A stretch of DNA of 64,000 nt from Nocardioides thalensis. GTDB lineage: Bacteria > Actinomycetota > Actinomycetes > Propionibacteriales > Nocardioidaceae. Below are positions 16,192 through 24,555 of the stretch, one piece after another. The DNA is taken from the NCBI RefSeq assembly GCF_013410655.1, contig NZ_JACCFP010000001.1, positions 1,116,001-1,180,000 on the forward strand, given 5' to 3'. A program made the translations under genes and the position numbers. Below the pieces are notes generated by a model. The model searched no databases and had not been told where the DNA came from. It saw only the letters and a program-made list of their open reading frames with translations. Each line of letters starts with the position of its first letter. Position 1 is the first letter of the stretch.

Positions 16192-17181
16192 CGACTGCGT
16201 CCTTTCGTCGCCACGGGGTACCTCCCTGTTGCGTGCTCGTCGAGTCTCGCTTTCGGGTGAGACACGCTCACGCCCGTGGGTGCGAGCGCGGCGAGCACGC
16301 CTCCACCGCACCTGCACCAGCACTGCCGACGCGAGCACGAACGAGCCGCCGCACACCTGCAGCGGAGTCAGGTGCTCGCCCAGCACCATGCTCGCGAGGA
16401 CGGCGGTAGCCACCGGCTCGAAGGTCGAGAGGATCGAGGCGCTCGTCGGCCCGGTCAGGTGGAGCCCGGCGAAGAACGCCGTCGAGGCGACCACCGTCGA
16501 GACCATCGCGATGCAGGCGATCCAGAACCAACCGGCCAGGGAGGTCTCGAGCTCGACGCCACCCGTCACCCCAGCGCGTACGGCGAGAGCGCAAGCCGCG
16601 CCGATCATCACCAGCGTCGTGAGCGTCAGTGGCGGCACGTGCCGGACCGTGTCGTCGGCGACCAGGATGTAGACGGTGTAGGTGAGCGCCGCCCCGAACG
16701 CCAGGGCGACCCCGACCGTGTCGAAGCCGAGCGGGCCGCTGCCGACCAGGACCAGCAGCGTGCCGCCGGTCGCGAGGCCCAGGGCGCCGATCCGGGCCGG
16801 CGTCAGCCGGTCGCGGCCGAGCGCGGCCGCGGCCAGCGTCACCAGCACCGGGTAGGTGTAGAGCACCAGGGCGACCAGGGCGGCGTCGACCCGCTCCAGG
16901 GCTGAGAAGTACAGCGACGCCTGGGTTGCATAACCCAGCGCGCCCAGCGCGAGCGCCGTCACGACGAGCCGCACGCGGTTGCCGGGTGCCACCCCGGCCA
17001 TCACCGGCCGGCTGCGGCGACCCGCCAGGACCCCCGACAGCGCCGCGAGCAGCATCGCGGCCGCGACGAACCGCAGCAGCACCAGCGCCTGCGGCGAGAC
17101 GCCCTCGGCGTAGGCGAGCTTGCCGAAGACGGCCATCGCGCCGAAGCAGGCGGCCGAGAGCAGGACCAGTGCGAAACCCAC
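15943..17181 (-). CDS. EamA/DMT-family exporter with an unusual C-terminal extension
   Basis: A 412-aa membrane protein whose first 285 residues form a standard ten-helix EamA transporter: VGFALVLLSAACFGAM at the start, LYFSALERVDAALVALVLYTYPV in the first repeat, STAFFAGLHLTGPTSASILS in the second. GTG 17181 places the first helix at the terminus and leaves the promoter region free. After QVRWRRARRART the reading frame continues for about 120 polar, Arg-rich residues with no stop, running 249 bp antisense through the AlkD-like gene. The extension looks like non-coding readthrough rather than a domain. It is divergent from a LysR regulator that probably controls it. Confidence 0.8.
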   Translation of the reverse strand: MGFALVLLSAACFGAMAVFGKLAYAEGVSPQALVLLRFVAAAMLLAALSGVLAGRRSRPVMAGVAPGNRVRLVVTALALGALGYATQASLYFSALERVDAALVALVLYTYPVLVTLAAAALGRDRLTPARIGALGLATGGTLLVLVGSGPLGFDTVGVALAFGAALTYTVYILVADDTVRHVPPLTLTTLVMIGAACALAVRAGVTGGVELETSLAGWFWIACIAMVSTVVASTAFFAGLHLTGPTSASILSTFEPVATAVLASMVLGEHLTPLQVCGGSFVLASAVLVQVRWRRARRARTHGRERVSPESETRRARNREVPRGDERTQSSQPASRQPRGWSWHVALVLRQEREQLGAHPLPGVGQEDPDGLVHERVGVGMQRGRELETGEDVGIGAMPHEPQRRRHRRTPA

Positions 17182-17220
17182 GTCACCAGCGTGACCGGAC
17201 AGAGCGATCAAATAAAGCGA

Positions 17221-17240
17221 TGATTCACATGCCTGATTCA
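17221..17240. promoter_or_regulatory. Direct repeat in the EamA/LysR divergent spacer
   Basis: TGATTCA occurs twice, 13 bp apart, just upstream of the candidate -10 of the LysR gene. A further ATCA/TGAT dyad spans 17207-17224. This is the expected position of a LysR operator acting on both genes. Confidence 0.45.
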
Positions 17241-17241
17241 T

Positions 17242-17253
17242 TAGGATCTCTAC
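17242..17253 (+). promoter_or_regulatory. Candidate leaderless -10 element of the LysR gene
   Basis: TAGGAT ends 6 bases before ATG 17254, with no ribosome-binding site. It abuts the TGATTCA repeats, so bound regulator would cover the promoter. Confidence 0.45.
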
Positions 17254-18189
17254 ATGGTTCTGCACGGCCTCCGTCGTCTCCGCATGCTCCACGAGCTCGA
17301 GGAGCGCGGGACGCTGGCTGCTGTCGCCGCCTCGCTCGGCTACACCCCGTCCGCGGTGTCGCAGCAGCTCGCCCTGCTGGAGAAGGAGGTCGGCGCGCGG
17401 CTGCTGGAGAAGGCCGGGCGCGGCGTCCGCCTGACCGACGCCGGCAGGCTCCTCGCGGCCCACGCGGCCACGATGCTCGCGGCCGCCGAAGCCGCCCAGA
17501 CCGACCTCGAGTCCCTGACCGGCGACGTGCGCGGGACGGTGCGCGCGGGCGGCCTCCAGTCAGCGACCCGCCACCTGCTGATCCCGGTCCTCACCGAGCT
17601 CCAGGAGACCCATCCGGGCGTCCGGCTGGAGCTGACCGAGCTCGAGCTCGAGGAGGCGCTCCCGGAGCTGCGGCTCGGCACGCTGCACCTCTCGATCAGC
17701 GACGAGTACTCGGGCCACCCACGCCCCCGGCCGCCGGGACTGCACTACGAGACGATCCTCGACGAGCCGCTGAAGCTGGTGCTCCCCGCCGGCCATCGTC
17801 TGGCGACCGCCACGACGGTCGACGTCGCGGACCTGCGCGACGACGTGTGGGTCGCCTCCGCGGCCACCACCGGTCATCACGCCCTGGTGCTCGCCACGTG
17901 CCGCTCGGCGGGAGGGTTCGACCCCGACGTGCGGCACAGGTCCAACGACGCCGACGTCCAGCTCGCGCTCGTCCGGTCCGCCGGCGCGGTCGCGCTGCTG
18001 CCGGCGCTGGTGCTCCCGCCGGACGACCCGGCGCTGGCGATCCGCGACGTCGCCCGCGCCGAGGTCGGGCGCCGGCTCGTCGCCATCACGGGCGACCGAG
18101 CCCACGCGCCCGCCCTCGACGCGGTGCTGGGCGCGATCCGGAATCAGGCGACCCGGATCACCACGGGACCACGCCGTCGGCGTCGATGA
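17254..18189 (+). CDS. LysR-family transcriptional regulator
   Basis: A 311-aa DNA-binding regulator. The N-terminal winged helix-turn-helix (residues 1-60) contains [20 protein letters not shown], the classical recognition helix, followed by a linker helix and a periplasmic-binding-protein-like effector domain from about residue 90. It is transcribed divergently from the EamA exporter across a 72-bp spacer with repeats, the usual LysR arrangement, so it probably activates the exporter in response to its substrate. Its 3' end overlaps the converging SDR gene by 32 bp. The C-terminus ends in an arginine run. Confidence 0.92.
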   Translation: MVLHGLRRLRMLHELEERGTLAAVAASLGYTPSAVSQQLALLEKEVGARLLEKAGRGVRLTDAGRLLAAHAATMLAAAEAAQTDLESLTGDVRGTVRAGGLQSATRHLLIPVLTELQETHPGVRLELTELELEEALPELRLGTLHLSISDEYSGHPRPRPPGLHYETILDEPLKLVLPAGHRLATATTVDVADLRDDVWVASAATTGHHALVLATCRSAGGFDPDVRHRSNDADVQLALVRSAGAVALLPALVLPPDDPALAIRDVARAEVGRRLVAITGDRAHAPALDAVLGAIRNQATRITTGPRRRRR

Positions 18190-18889
18190 ACGTCCCCGAC
18201 GCCGCGTCCGCGGGCAGCGTCGCCGCGCGGTGGACGACCTCGGCGGCGTCCTCCGGAGCGAGCGGCGCGTCCTGCGCCGCCGGCGCCAGGCCGGTCCGCA
18301 CGAAGCCCGGGCACACCGACGTCACCTTGATCGGGGTGTCGGCCAGCTGCTTGGCGAGCGCGATGGTCACGTTGTTGAGCGCCGCCTTCGAGGACTGGTA
18401 GGCCGGCACCACGAGCGAGAAGTACGGCGACCGCGGGTCGGTCTGGTCGGTCAGCGACCCCATCGTCGTGCTGATGTTGACGATCCGTCCGGCCTCGCTG
18501 TGCCGGAGCAGCGGCAGGAACGCCTCGAGCACCGCGACCGCGCCGAACAGGTTGGTGTCGAACGTCCGCCGGAACATCTCGAGGTCGACGGCCTCGGCGG
18601 GCTCGGCGTTCGTCGCCTCCGGCAGGATCCCCGCGTTGTTCACGAGCACGTCGAGGTGGCCGTACCTCTCCTCGACGATCCCGGCCGCGATCTTGACCGA
18701 GGTCTCGTCGGTGACGTCCATCGTCAGGCTGGTGACGTGGTGGCCCTCCCGCTGCAGGCGGTCTGCCGCGTCCTCGCCGGCCGCCGCGTCGCGCGCGGTT
18801 ATGATGACCTGGCCGCAGTCGCGAGCGAGTCGACGGGCAGTGGCCAGGCCGATCCCGCGGTTGCCGCCGGTCACGAGCGCGATCTTCAT
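18158..18889 (-). CDS. Short-chain dehydrogenase/reductase
   Basis: A 243-aa NADP(H)-type oxidoreductase. Rossmann motif TGGNRGIG (residues 7-14), NNAG, the catalytic Ser in NISTTMG and YQSSK with the active-site Tyr and Lys are present. ATG 18889 is preceded by an AGGAGAA ribosome site 6 bases away, which decides the start; the longer frame upstream is not coding. The 135-bp 5' region folds into two adjacent hairpins. Substrate unknown. The [15 protein letters not shown] segment resembles carbonyl-reductase-like members of the family. Confidence 0.92.
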   Translation of the reverse strand: MKIALVTGGNRGIGLATARRLARDCGQVIITARDAAAGEDAADRLQREGHHVTSLTMDVTDETSVKIAAGIVEERYGHLDVLVNNAGILPEATNAEPAEAVDLEMFRRTFDTNLFGAVAVLEAFLPLLRHSEAGRIVNISTTMGSLTDQTDPRSPYFSLVVPAYQSSKAALNNVTIALAKQLADTPIKVTSVCPGFVRTGLAPAAQDAPLAPEDAAEVVHRAATLPADAASGTFIDADGVVPW

Positions 18890-18908
18890 GTTCTTCTCCT
18901 CAGGTGTC

Positions 18909-18947
18909 GTGCCGCCCCTCCGGCGGCACCTCCATCCCACGGGATGG
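18909..18947 (-). promoter_or_regulatory. Two adjacent stem-loops in the leader of the SDR gene
   Basis: An 8-bp stem GTGCCGCC/GGCGGCAC (18909-18929) and a 7-bp stem CCATCCC/GGGATGG (18932-18947) lie back to back 20 bp before the SDR start. In the mRNA the first loop reads GGAGG, like a ribosome site. They could regulate translation or be a terminator without a T-tract. Confidence 0.3.
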
Positions 18948-19024
18948 GGCCCGCGGATGCTGGCGGGAATCAGACGACGCGTCGCGGGGCGATGAATCGC
19001 CGACCGGCGCCGGGTCCACCTGTC

Positions 19025-19324
19025 ATGAGCAACGAACCCCACGGCCCCGGCCGGCTGGACGTCACCTTCACCGAGCAGCTCTGCAGGAGCACGGGCAGCG
19101 AGGACGCGTGGACCTGCGTGAAGTGGCCCGAGTCGGTCACCTATTTCGGCACCCGCGGCCGGGTGAAGGTCCGCGGCACCATCGACGGCGAGCCGTTCAC
19201 CACCTCGTTCATGGCCCTCGGCGACGGCACCCACATGCTGCCGGTCGCCGCGAAGGTCCGCGACCGCATCGGCAAGCAGGTCGGCGACACCGTAGAGGTC
19301 CGCCTGGAGGAGCGGATCTCCTGA
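19025..19324 (+). CDS. DUF1905 domain protein
   Basis: A 99-aa soluble protein with the DUF1905 core: [39 protein letters not shown], and [30 protein letters not shown]. The fold is a small beta-barrel and the function is not known; many members are fused to or located next to YdeI-type proteins. ATG 19025 is the only sensible start. The gene is followed by the VOC gene, which has its own promoter-like element, so co-transcription is uncertain. Confidence 0.88.
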   Translation: MSNEPHGPGRLDVTFTEQLCRSTGSEDAWTCVKWPESVTYFGTRGRVKVRGTIDGEPFTTSFMALGDGTHMLPVAAKVRDRIGKQVGDTVEVRLEERIS

Positions 19325-19330
19325 CCGCAC

Positions 19331-19343
19331 TAGGGTTTGCCCC
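19331..19343 (+). promoter_or_regulatory. Candidate leaderless -10 element of the VOC gene
   Basis: TAGGGT ends 7 bases before ATG 19344; no Shine-Dalgarno sequence. Confidence 0.5.
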
Positions 19344-19778
19344 ATGGCAGACGTGAGGACGGTCCAGGTCACCTTCGACTGCGCGAACCCCCGCGCGGTG
19401 GCGGAGTTCTGGAAGGCGGCGCTCGGGTACGTCGACCCGCCCGTGCCCCCGGGCTACGAGTCGTGGGACGCCCTCGACGCGTCCCTCCCCGCCGAGAAGC
19501 AGGGCGCGGTCTGGGCGGCCCAGGACCCCAACGGCATCGGCCCGCGGCTCTTCTTCCAGCGGGTGCCCGAGTCCAAGACGGTGAAGAACCGGCTGCACCT
19601 CGACGTCCGGGTCGGCACCGGGCTCACCGGCGACGAGCGGCTCGCCGCGCTCGAGGCGGAGGCGACGCGGCTCGAGGCGCTCGGCGCCACGCGGCTCTAC
19701 CTGATGGAGGCCGACGAGGAGAACGAGTCGTGCCAGGTGATGCAGGACGTCGAGGGCAACGAGTTCTGCCTCGACTAG
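19344..19778 (+). CDS. VOC-superfamily (glyoxalase-like) protein
   Basis: A 144-aa protein with paired beta-alpha-beta-beta-beta modules typical of the vicinal-oxygen-chelate fold: VTFDCANPRAVAEFWKAALGY at the start and VMQDVEGNEFCLD at the end. The family includes glyoxalases, dioxygenases and resistance proteins, and the glyoxalase_6 group, which this resembles, is mostly uncharacterised. It has lost the obvious His metal ligand in the first strand (DCANP), so the metal site may be altered. Its TAG shares a CTAG with the stop of the converging MpaB-family gene. Confidence 0.85.
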   Translation: MADVRTVQVTFDCANPRAVAEFWKAALGYVDPPVPPGYESWDALDASLPAEKQGAVWAAQDPNGIGPRLFFQRVPESKTVKNRLHLDVRVGTGLTGDERLAALEAEATRLEALGATRLYLMEADEENESCQVMQDVEGNEFCLD

Positions 19779-20608
19779 GGCGTCATCGCCCACCGGATCG
19801 TGCCGACGGCGGCATTGCCCAGCCCGCGCACGACGGTCCGCTCGGTGACCGGCAGCCAGGGCAGCCGCAGGTGCGGGCGGGTCCACACGGGCATCAGCCC
19901 GATGGCAGCCGAGGTGAGCACGCCGTACGGCACCCGCGCGGCGAGCGGTAGCGGCGGCTTGAAGAGCAGGTAGCGGACGGCCTCGCGCGCCTCGCGGCTG
20001 CCGCGCAGCTCGGGGCGGAACGCGGCGAGGGCCTCGCGGAGCTCGGCCTCGGTCGTCGGCACGTCCGCGGCCCCGAGCCGGCGCGCGACCTCGCCGGCCT
20101 GGGCGACGTACTCATCGCGCTCGGCGGCGTCGAGCGGGCGGTCGCCGTAGGTCTGGTGCGCGAGGAGGAAGCTGTCGATCTCGGCGACGTGCACCCACAG
20201 CAGCAGGTGCGGGTCGCTCGCGGCGTACGGCGAACCGTCCGGGCCGATGCCGGTGATCCGGTCGTGGATCCGGCGCACGGCGCGCACCGCCCGGTCGGCG
20301 TCGTCGGCCGTGCCGAACGTGGTGACGGCGAGGAACCGGCTGGTGCGGGCGAGCCGGCCCCACATGTCCCCGCGGAAGCCCGAGTGCTCGGACACGGCCC
20401 GCATGGCCATTGGGTGCAGCGTCTGGAGCATCAGCGCCCGGATCCCGCCGATGAACATCGACGCGTCGCCGTGGACCCGGGTGATCGGGCTCCCCGGCTC
20501 GAACCAGCGCGGTCCCGGCGTGCCGTGGATCCGCTCCCGGTGCACTGCTCCGTCCGGGCCGGCGACGCGCAGGAAGAGCGCCTCGCCCAACTGCTCCCGG
20601 ATGCTCAT
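19775..20608 (-). CDS. Oxygenase MpaB-family protein (DUF2236)
   Basis: A 277-aa protein of the MpaB/Lcp-related DUF2236 family, predicted heme-associated oxygenases. Characteristic segments are MLQTLHPMAMRAVSEHSGFRGD, where the His is a likely heme ligand, WGRLARTSRFLAVTTFGTADDADRAV, and YAASDPHLLLWVHVAEIDSFL. ATG 20608 (MSIREQ) is the start. The 3' end overlaps the VOC gene by 4 bp. Its 5' neighbour across a 74-bp spacer is the secreted acylase. The natural substrate cannot be inferred. Confidence 0.85.
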   Translation of the reverse strand: MSIREQLGEALFLRVAGPDGAVHRERIHGTPGPRWFEPGSPITRVHGDASMFIGGIRALMLQTLHPMAMRAVSEHSGFRGDMWGRLARTSRFLAVTTFGTADDADRAVRAVRRIHDRITGIGPDGSPYAASDPHLLLWVHVAEIDSFLLAHQTYGDRPLDAAERDEYVAQAGEVARRLGAADVPTTEAELREALAAFRPELRGSREAREAVRYLLFKPPLPLAARVPYGVLTSAAIGLMPVWTRPHLRLPWLPVTERTVVRGLGNAAVGTIRWAMTP

Positions 20609-20682
20609 CTGGCCATTGTGCAACCACCTAGGTCGGGGACCCCGGCACGTAACGCCCGTCACGTGGAACGCGTTACACCTCT

Positions 20683-23124
20683 GTGCGTCGCTCCCATGTC
20701 CTCGCCCTTCCCGTCGTCGCCGCGCTCGTCGCCGGCCTGATGACCGGCCAGTCCGCCGGTCCCGGGTCCGCGGCCGGCGTACCCGATCGCGCCGAGCCGC
20801 AGTACGCGGCCACGATCAAGATCACCCGCCACGGCATCCCGCACATCACCGCCGACGACTTCGGGTCGCTCGGCTTCGGCAGCGGGTACGCCGTCGCGGA
20901 CGCCGCGATCTGCAACCTCGCCGACACGCTGCTGACCGCGCGCGGCATCCGGTCGCGCTACCTCGGGCCCGACGGCCGCTACGCAGACGGCGTGAGCATG
21001 GACGCGAGCAACCTCCAGGTCGACGCGTTCGTCACCGACCTCCGCAACCGGCAGGTCGTCGAGAAGCTGCTCACCTCGCCCGCCGGCCCGACCGCCCGGG
21101 CGCAGCAGCTCGTCACCGGCTACGTCGCCGGCGTCAACGAGTGGCTCGAGACCAACGAGGTCTCCGACCCGGCGTGCGCCGCGGCGCCGTACCTCGACGA
21201 GCTGAGGGGGACCGTGACGTCGCTCGATCTCTGGTACGGCGTCTACCTCGCCAACGTGCTCGCCTCCTCCGGTGTGTTCGTCAAGGAGATCGTGACCGCC
21301 TCGCCACCGAGCCCCGGCGACCTGGGCCTGCCGGAGATCCCCGGCCTGCCGAGCCTGCCGAAGACCAAGGCCGACGTGGACGAGGCCCTGGCGCAGATCA
21401 GCCCCGCCGAGCGCGAGGAGCTGCTCCGTTCCCTCGGCCAGGACAGCGACTTCGGCTCCAACGCGACCGCGATCGGCGGCGACGCGTCGTCGACCGGCTC
21501 CGGGATGATCCTCGGCAACCCGCACTTCCCGTGGCAGGGCCGCTACAAGTTCACCCAGCAGCACCTCACGATCCCCGGCCAGTACGACGTCGCCGGCGCC
21601 TCGCTGGTCGGCTCGCCCGCGGTCAACATCGGCTGGAACAACAACGTGGCGTGGAGCCACACCGTCTCGACGGCCTACCGCTTCACGCCGTACGAGTACA
21701 CGACGGTCGGCCCCGGCACGTCGTACCTCTCGCTCAACGGCCTGGTGAAGAAGGCCGAGCGCCGCGTCGTCGAGGTCACGGTGCGCCGGCCGAGCGGTGC
21801 GCTCGAGACCGTGACCGAGGACCTCTACCGCACGCCGCAGGGCTACGTCATCGACTCCCCGTCGCAGTTCATGGGCTGGAGCCCGATCAGCTTCTGGGCG
21901 GTCCGCGACGCCAACGCCGAGCACCTGCGCACCATCGACACGTTCCTCGACATGGGGTCGGCCACCGACGTGCGCGACCTGCTGCGGCGCCAGGACGCCG
22001 GCGGCGGCATGCCGTGGGTCAACACGATCGCCGCCGACCGCAGCGGCAACGCGCTCTACGCCGACCACTCCGTGGTCCCGCACCTGACCAACGACAAGAG
22101 CAACCTCTGCACGACGCCGGTCGGCCTGCTGCTGAAGTCGGTCGCCGGGCTGCCCGGCCTCAACGGCACGCTCGCCGACGGGCTGTGCAAGTGGGGCAGC
22201 GACGCCGACGCGCAGCGGCCCGGGATCCTCGGCCCGAAGCGGCTTCCCGACGTCGTCCGCCGCGACTGGGTCTACAACGCCAACGACTCGTTCTGGCTGC
22301 CGAACCCGGCCACCCGGCTCGAGGGCTATCCCGACATCATCGGCTGCGAGCGCTGTGTGCGCACCATGCGCACCCGGATGGTGGCGCAGTACGTGATCGA
22401 CCGGCTCGCCGGCGGTGGCAAGGAGACGCCCACCAGCCTCCGGGGCCACGAGCACGACAACCGCGTCCGCGCGGCCGAGGTGATGCGCGCAGACGGCGCC
22501 CTCGACGCCGTCTGCGCCAGGACCGGCGAGACCCAGGCGTGTGCCGTGCTGAAGGCGTGGGACGGCCGGTCCGACATCGACTCGGTCGGCACCCACATCT
22601 TCGAGGAGTTCGTACGGCGGCTGCCGGCCTCGCCGTGGAAGGTGCCCTTCAACGCGAGCGACCCGTTGAACACCCCGCGCGGCCTGAAGTCGACCGACGC
22701 CAACGTGGTCAAGGCGATGAAGGACGCGATCGCCAGCCTGCGCTCGCGCGGGGTGCCGTTCGACGCCGCCTGGGGCGACCTCCAGGTGGCCGGCGACCGT
22801 GGCGCGCCGCCCATCCCGATCGGTGGCGGCGAGGGCGACAACGCCGGCAACGCCAACGCGGTCGGGTCGCGCAACGCGACGACCAACACCGACCGCTACA
22901 AGCCGATCACCTACGGCTCGTCGCACATCCAGGCGGTCTCGTTCCACGCCGGCGGTGTGGTCGACGCCCGGACGATCCTCACCTACTCGCAGTACGAGGA
23001 CCCGGCGTCGCCGTGGTCGTCGGACCAGACCCAGCTGTTCTCGCAGGAGAAGTGGGTGCGGTTCGCATGGACTCCGGCGCAGATCGAGCAGGACCTGGTG
23101 CGAACACTGCAGGTGACGGGATAG
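20683..23124 (+). CDS. Secreted penicillin acylase-family amidohydrolase
   Basis: An 813-aa precursor of an N-terminal-nucleophile amidohydrolase, related to aculeacin A and acyl-homoserine-lactone acylases. A signal peptide (residues 1 to about 32) indicates export. After a roughly 225-residue alpha-chain region, autocleavage would expose Ser259 in DFGSNATAIGG, followed by GNPHFPWQGRYKF and NNNVAWSHTVST, the conserved beta-chain start and oxyanion Asn region. GTG 20683 gives the signal peptide. Predicted to cleave amide-linked acyl chains outside the cell. Its 3' end overlaps the converging MFS gene by 146 bp. Confidence 0.93.
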   Translation: MRRSHVLALPVVAALVAGLMTGQSAGPGSAAGVPDRAEPQYAATIKITRHGIPHITADDFGSLGFGSGYAVADAAICNLADTLLTARGIRSRYLGPDGRYADGVSMDASNLQVDAFVTDLRNRQVVEKLLTSPAGPTARAQQLVTGYVAGVNEWLETNEVSDPACAAAPYLDELRGTVTSLDLWYGVYLANVLASSGVFVKEIVTASPPSPGDLGLPEIPGLPSLPKTKADVDEALAQISPAEREELLRSLGQDSDFGSNATAIGGDASSTGSGMILGNPHFPWQGRYKFTQQHLTIPGQYDVAGASLVGSPAVNIGWNNNVAWSHTVSTAYRFTPYEYTTVGPGTSYLSLNGLVKKAERRVVEVTVRRPSGALETVTEDLYRTPQGYVIDSPSQFMGWSPISFWAVRDANAEHLRTIDTFLDMGSATDVRDLLRRQDAGGGMPWVNTIAADRSGNALYADHSVVPHLTNDKSNLCTTPVGLLLKSVAGLPGLNGTLADGLCKWGSDADAQRPGILGPKRLPDVVRRDWVYNANDSFWLPNPATRLEGYPDIIGCERCVRTMRTRMVAQYVIDRLAGGGKETPTSLRGHEHDNRVRAAEVMRADGALDAVCARTGETQACAVLKAWDGRSDIDSVGTHIFEEFVRRLPASPWKVPFNASDPLNTPRGLKSTDANVVKAMKDAIASLRSRGVPFDAAWGDLQVAGDRGAPPIPIGGGEGDNAGNANAVGSRNATTNTDRYKPITYGSSHIQAVSFHAGGVVDARTILTYSQYEDPASPWSSDQTQLFSQEKWVRFAWTPAQIEQDLVRTLQVTG

Positions 23125-24472
23125 CCACCGCGGCAGCCGCCGCCCCGAGCATCGCCACCGCGAGCACGGTGAAGCCGATCGTGTAGCCCGCCTCGGACGG
23201 CAGGCCCTGCGCGCCCACGTGGGCGGTCACGATGCCGGCCATGACCGCGGAGCCGAGCGAGCCGCCGATCGTGCGGATGTTGGCGTTCATCCCGCTGGCG
23301 ACGCCGGTCTGCTCGGCCGGCACGGCCGAGATCACCACGCCGGCGATGCTCGAGAACGCCAGGCCGGAGCCGACGCCCTGCACGGTCGTGGTCAGGAACA
23401 GCTGCCACGCCTGGTCGTGCCACAGCGCGAAGCCGCCGTAGGCCGCGGCCATGACGAGCGTGCCGCTGGCGATGACGGCGCGGGCGCCGTACCTCCGGAT
23501 CAGCGGAGCGGTGCAGAACCCGACCAGGAAGCTCGCGACGGCCGAGGGCAGCAGCAGGTAGCCCGACTCGCTGATGGTCGCGCCGAACCCGTAGCCCGAC
23601 GACTCGGGCGTCTGAAGGAACTGGGGGAGGAACGCGAACGAGGCGTACATGCCGAAGCCGACGAAGGCCGCGACCGCATTGGCCGACCACACGCCGCGCA
23701 CGCGCATCATCCGCATGTCGATCATCGGCACCGGCACCCGCGTCTCGACCGCGACCCAGGCCGCGGCGACCACCGCGGCGGTGACCAGGAGCGCCAGGAC
23801 GCGCGGCGACGTCCAGCCCCACTGGTTGCCCTTGCTGAGGGCGAGCAGGAGCGCGGCGAGCCAGATGGCGAGCAGCACGGCGGGCCCGACGGGCAGTCGC
23901 GACGCGGTGCGCACCGGCGACTCGGGCACGAAGGCGAGGGTGGCGAGCGCGGCGGCCGCCGTCACGACCGCGGGCAGCCAGAACAGGCCGTCGAAGCCGA
24001 GGTGATCGACGACCGGGCCCGCCAGGACGATGCCGAACCCGAACCCGACGGCGGTCAGCGACGCGAGCACGCTCAGCGCGGTCGTCATCCGCTCGTGGAA
24101 CTCGTCGCGGGCGATCCCGAAGGCCAGGGGCAGCACACCGCCGCCGATGCCCTGCACGACGCGCGCGACGATCAGCCAGCCGATGCTCGGCGCGAGCACC
24201 GCGACCACGGACCCCGCCGACAGCACCGCCAGCGTGATCACGAGCATCCGGGTCTTCCCGACGACGTCGCCGATCCGGCCGATCAGCGGCGTCGCGATCG
24301 ACGCCGACAGCAGGTAGCCGGTCAGCACCCACGTCACCGTCGCCTGGTCCGTGTGGAACTCGCGCTCGATCTGCGCGAGCACCGGCACGATCAGCGACTG
24401 CAGCAGCGCGAAGGCGGAGACGGACACCGCCAGCACCGCGAACGTGATCGCTGAGCGGCTGCGGGTGTCCAT
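22979..24472 (-). CDS. MFS drug-efflux transporter (DHA2, EmrB/QacA type)
   Basis: A 497-aa protein with about fourteen helices. Motif A appears as LIGRIGDVVGKTRML, and WVLTGYLLSASIATPL and VVQGIGGGVLPL are family blocks, so it is a proton-coupled multidrug or metabolite exporter. The last 45 residues (SPAVFAPGPARSAPES onward) are a polar Pro/Ala/Thr-rich tail that lies antisense to the end of the acylase gene and probably is not structured. ATG 24472 is preceded by an AT-rich region (24505-24516) with an AGTTGT/ACAACT-like sequence that may be its promoter and operator. Confidence 0.9.
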   Translation of the reverse strand: MDTRSRSAITFAVLAVSVSAFALLQSLIVPVLAQIEREFHTDQATVTWVLTGYLLSASIATPLIGRIGDVVGKTRMLVITLAVLSAGSVVAVLAPSIGWLIVARVVQGIGGGVLPLAFGIARDEFHERMTTALSVLASLTAVGFGFGIVLAGPVVDHLGFDGLFWLPAVVTAAAALATLAFVPESPVRTASRLPVGPAVLLAIWLAALLLALSKGNQWGWTSPRVLALLVTAAVVAAAWVAVETRVPVPMIDMRMMRVRGVWSANAVAAFVGFGMYASFAFLPQFLQTPESSGYGFGATISESGYLLLPSAVASFLVGFCTAPLIRRYGARAVIASGTLVMAAAYGGFALWHDQAWQLFLTTTVQGVGSGLAFSSIAGVVISAVPAEQTGVASGMNANIRTIGGSLGSAVMAGIVTAHVGAQGLPSEAGYTIGFTVLAVAMLGAAAAAVAIPSPAVFAPGPARSAPESMRTAPTSPARTAGSGPTTTATPGPRTASR

Positions 24473-24542
24473 GGGGCCAGGCTTCCTGAATCGGTTGATG
24501 ATGACAACTAATATTCTCGCGCCGAGTCTAGAGGGGGTCGAC

Positions 24543-24555
24543 TAGGTTTGCGCCC
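24543..24555 (+). promoter_or_regulatory. Candidate leaderless -10 element of the WYL regulator pair
   Basis: TAGGTT ends 7 bases before GTG 24556. No ribosome site is present, and the region 24505-24516 upstream is unusually AT-rich. Confidence 0.45.

Noticed and set aside
24494..24508. GTTG/CAAC dyad in the MFS/WYL divergent spacer
   Set aside because: Four-base arms occur too often by chance; the AT-rich stretch beside it is noted as a possible promoter only.
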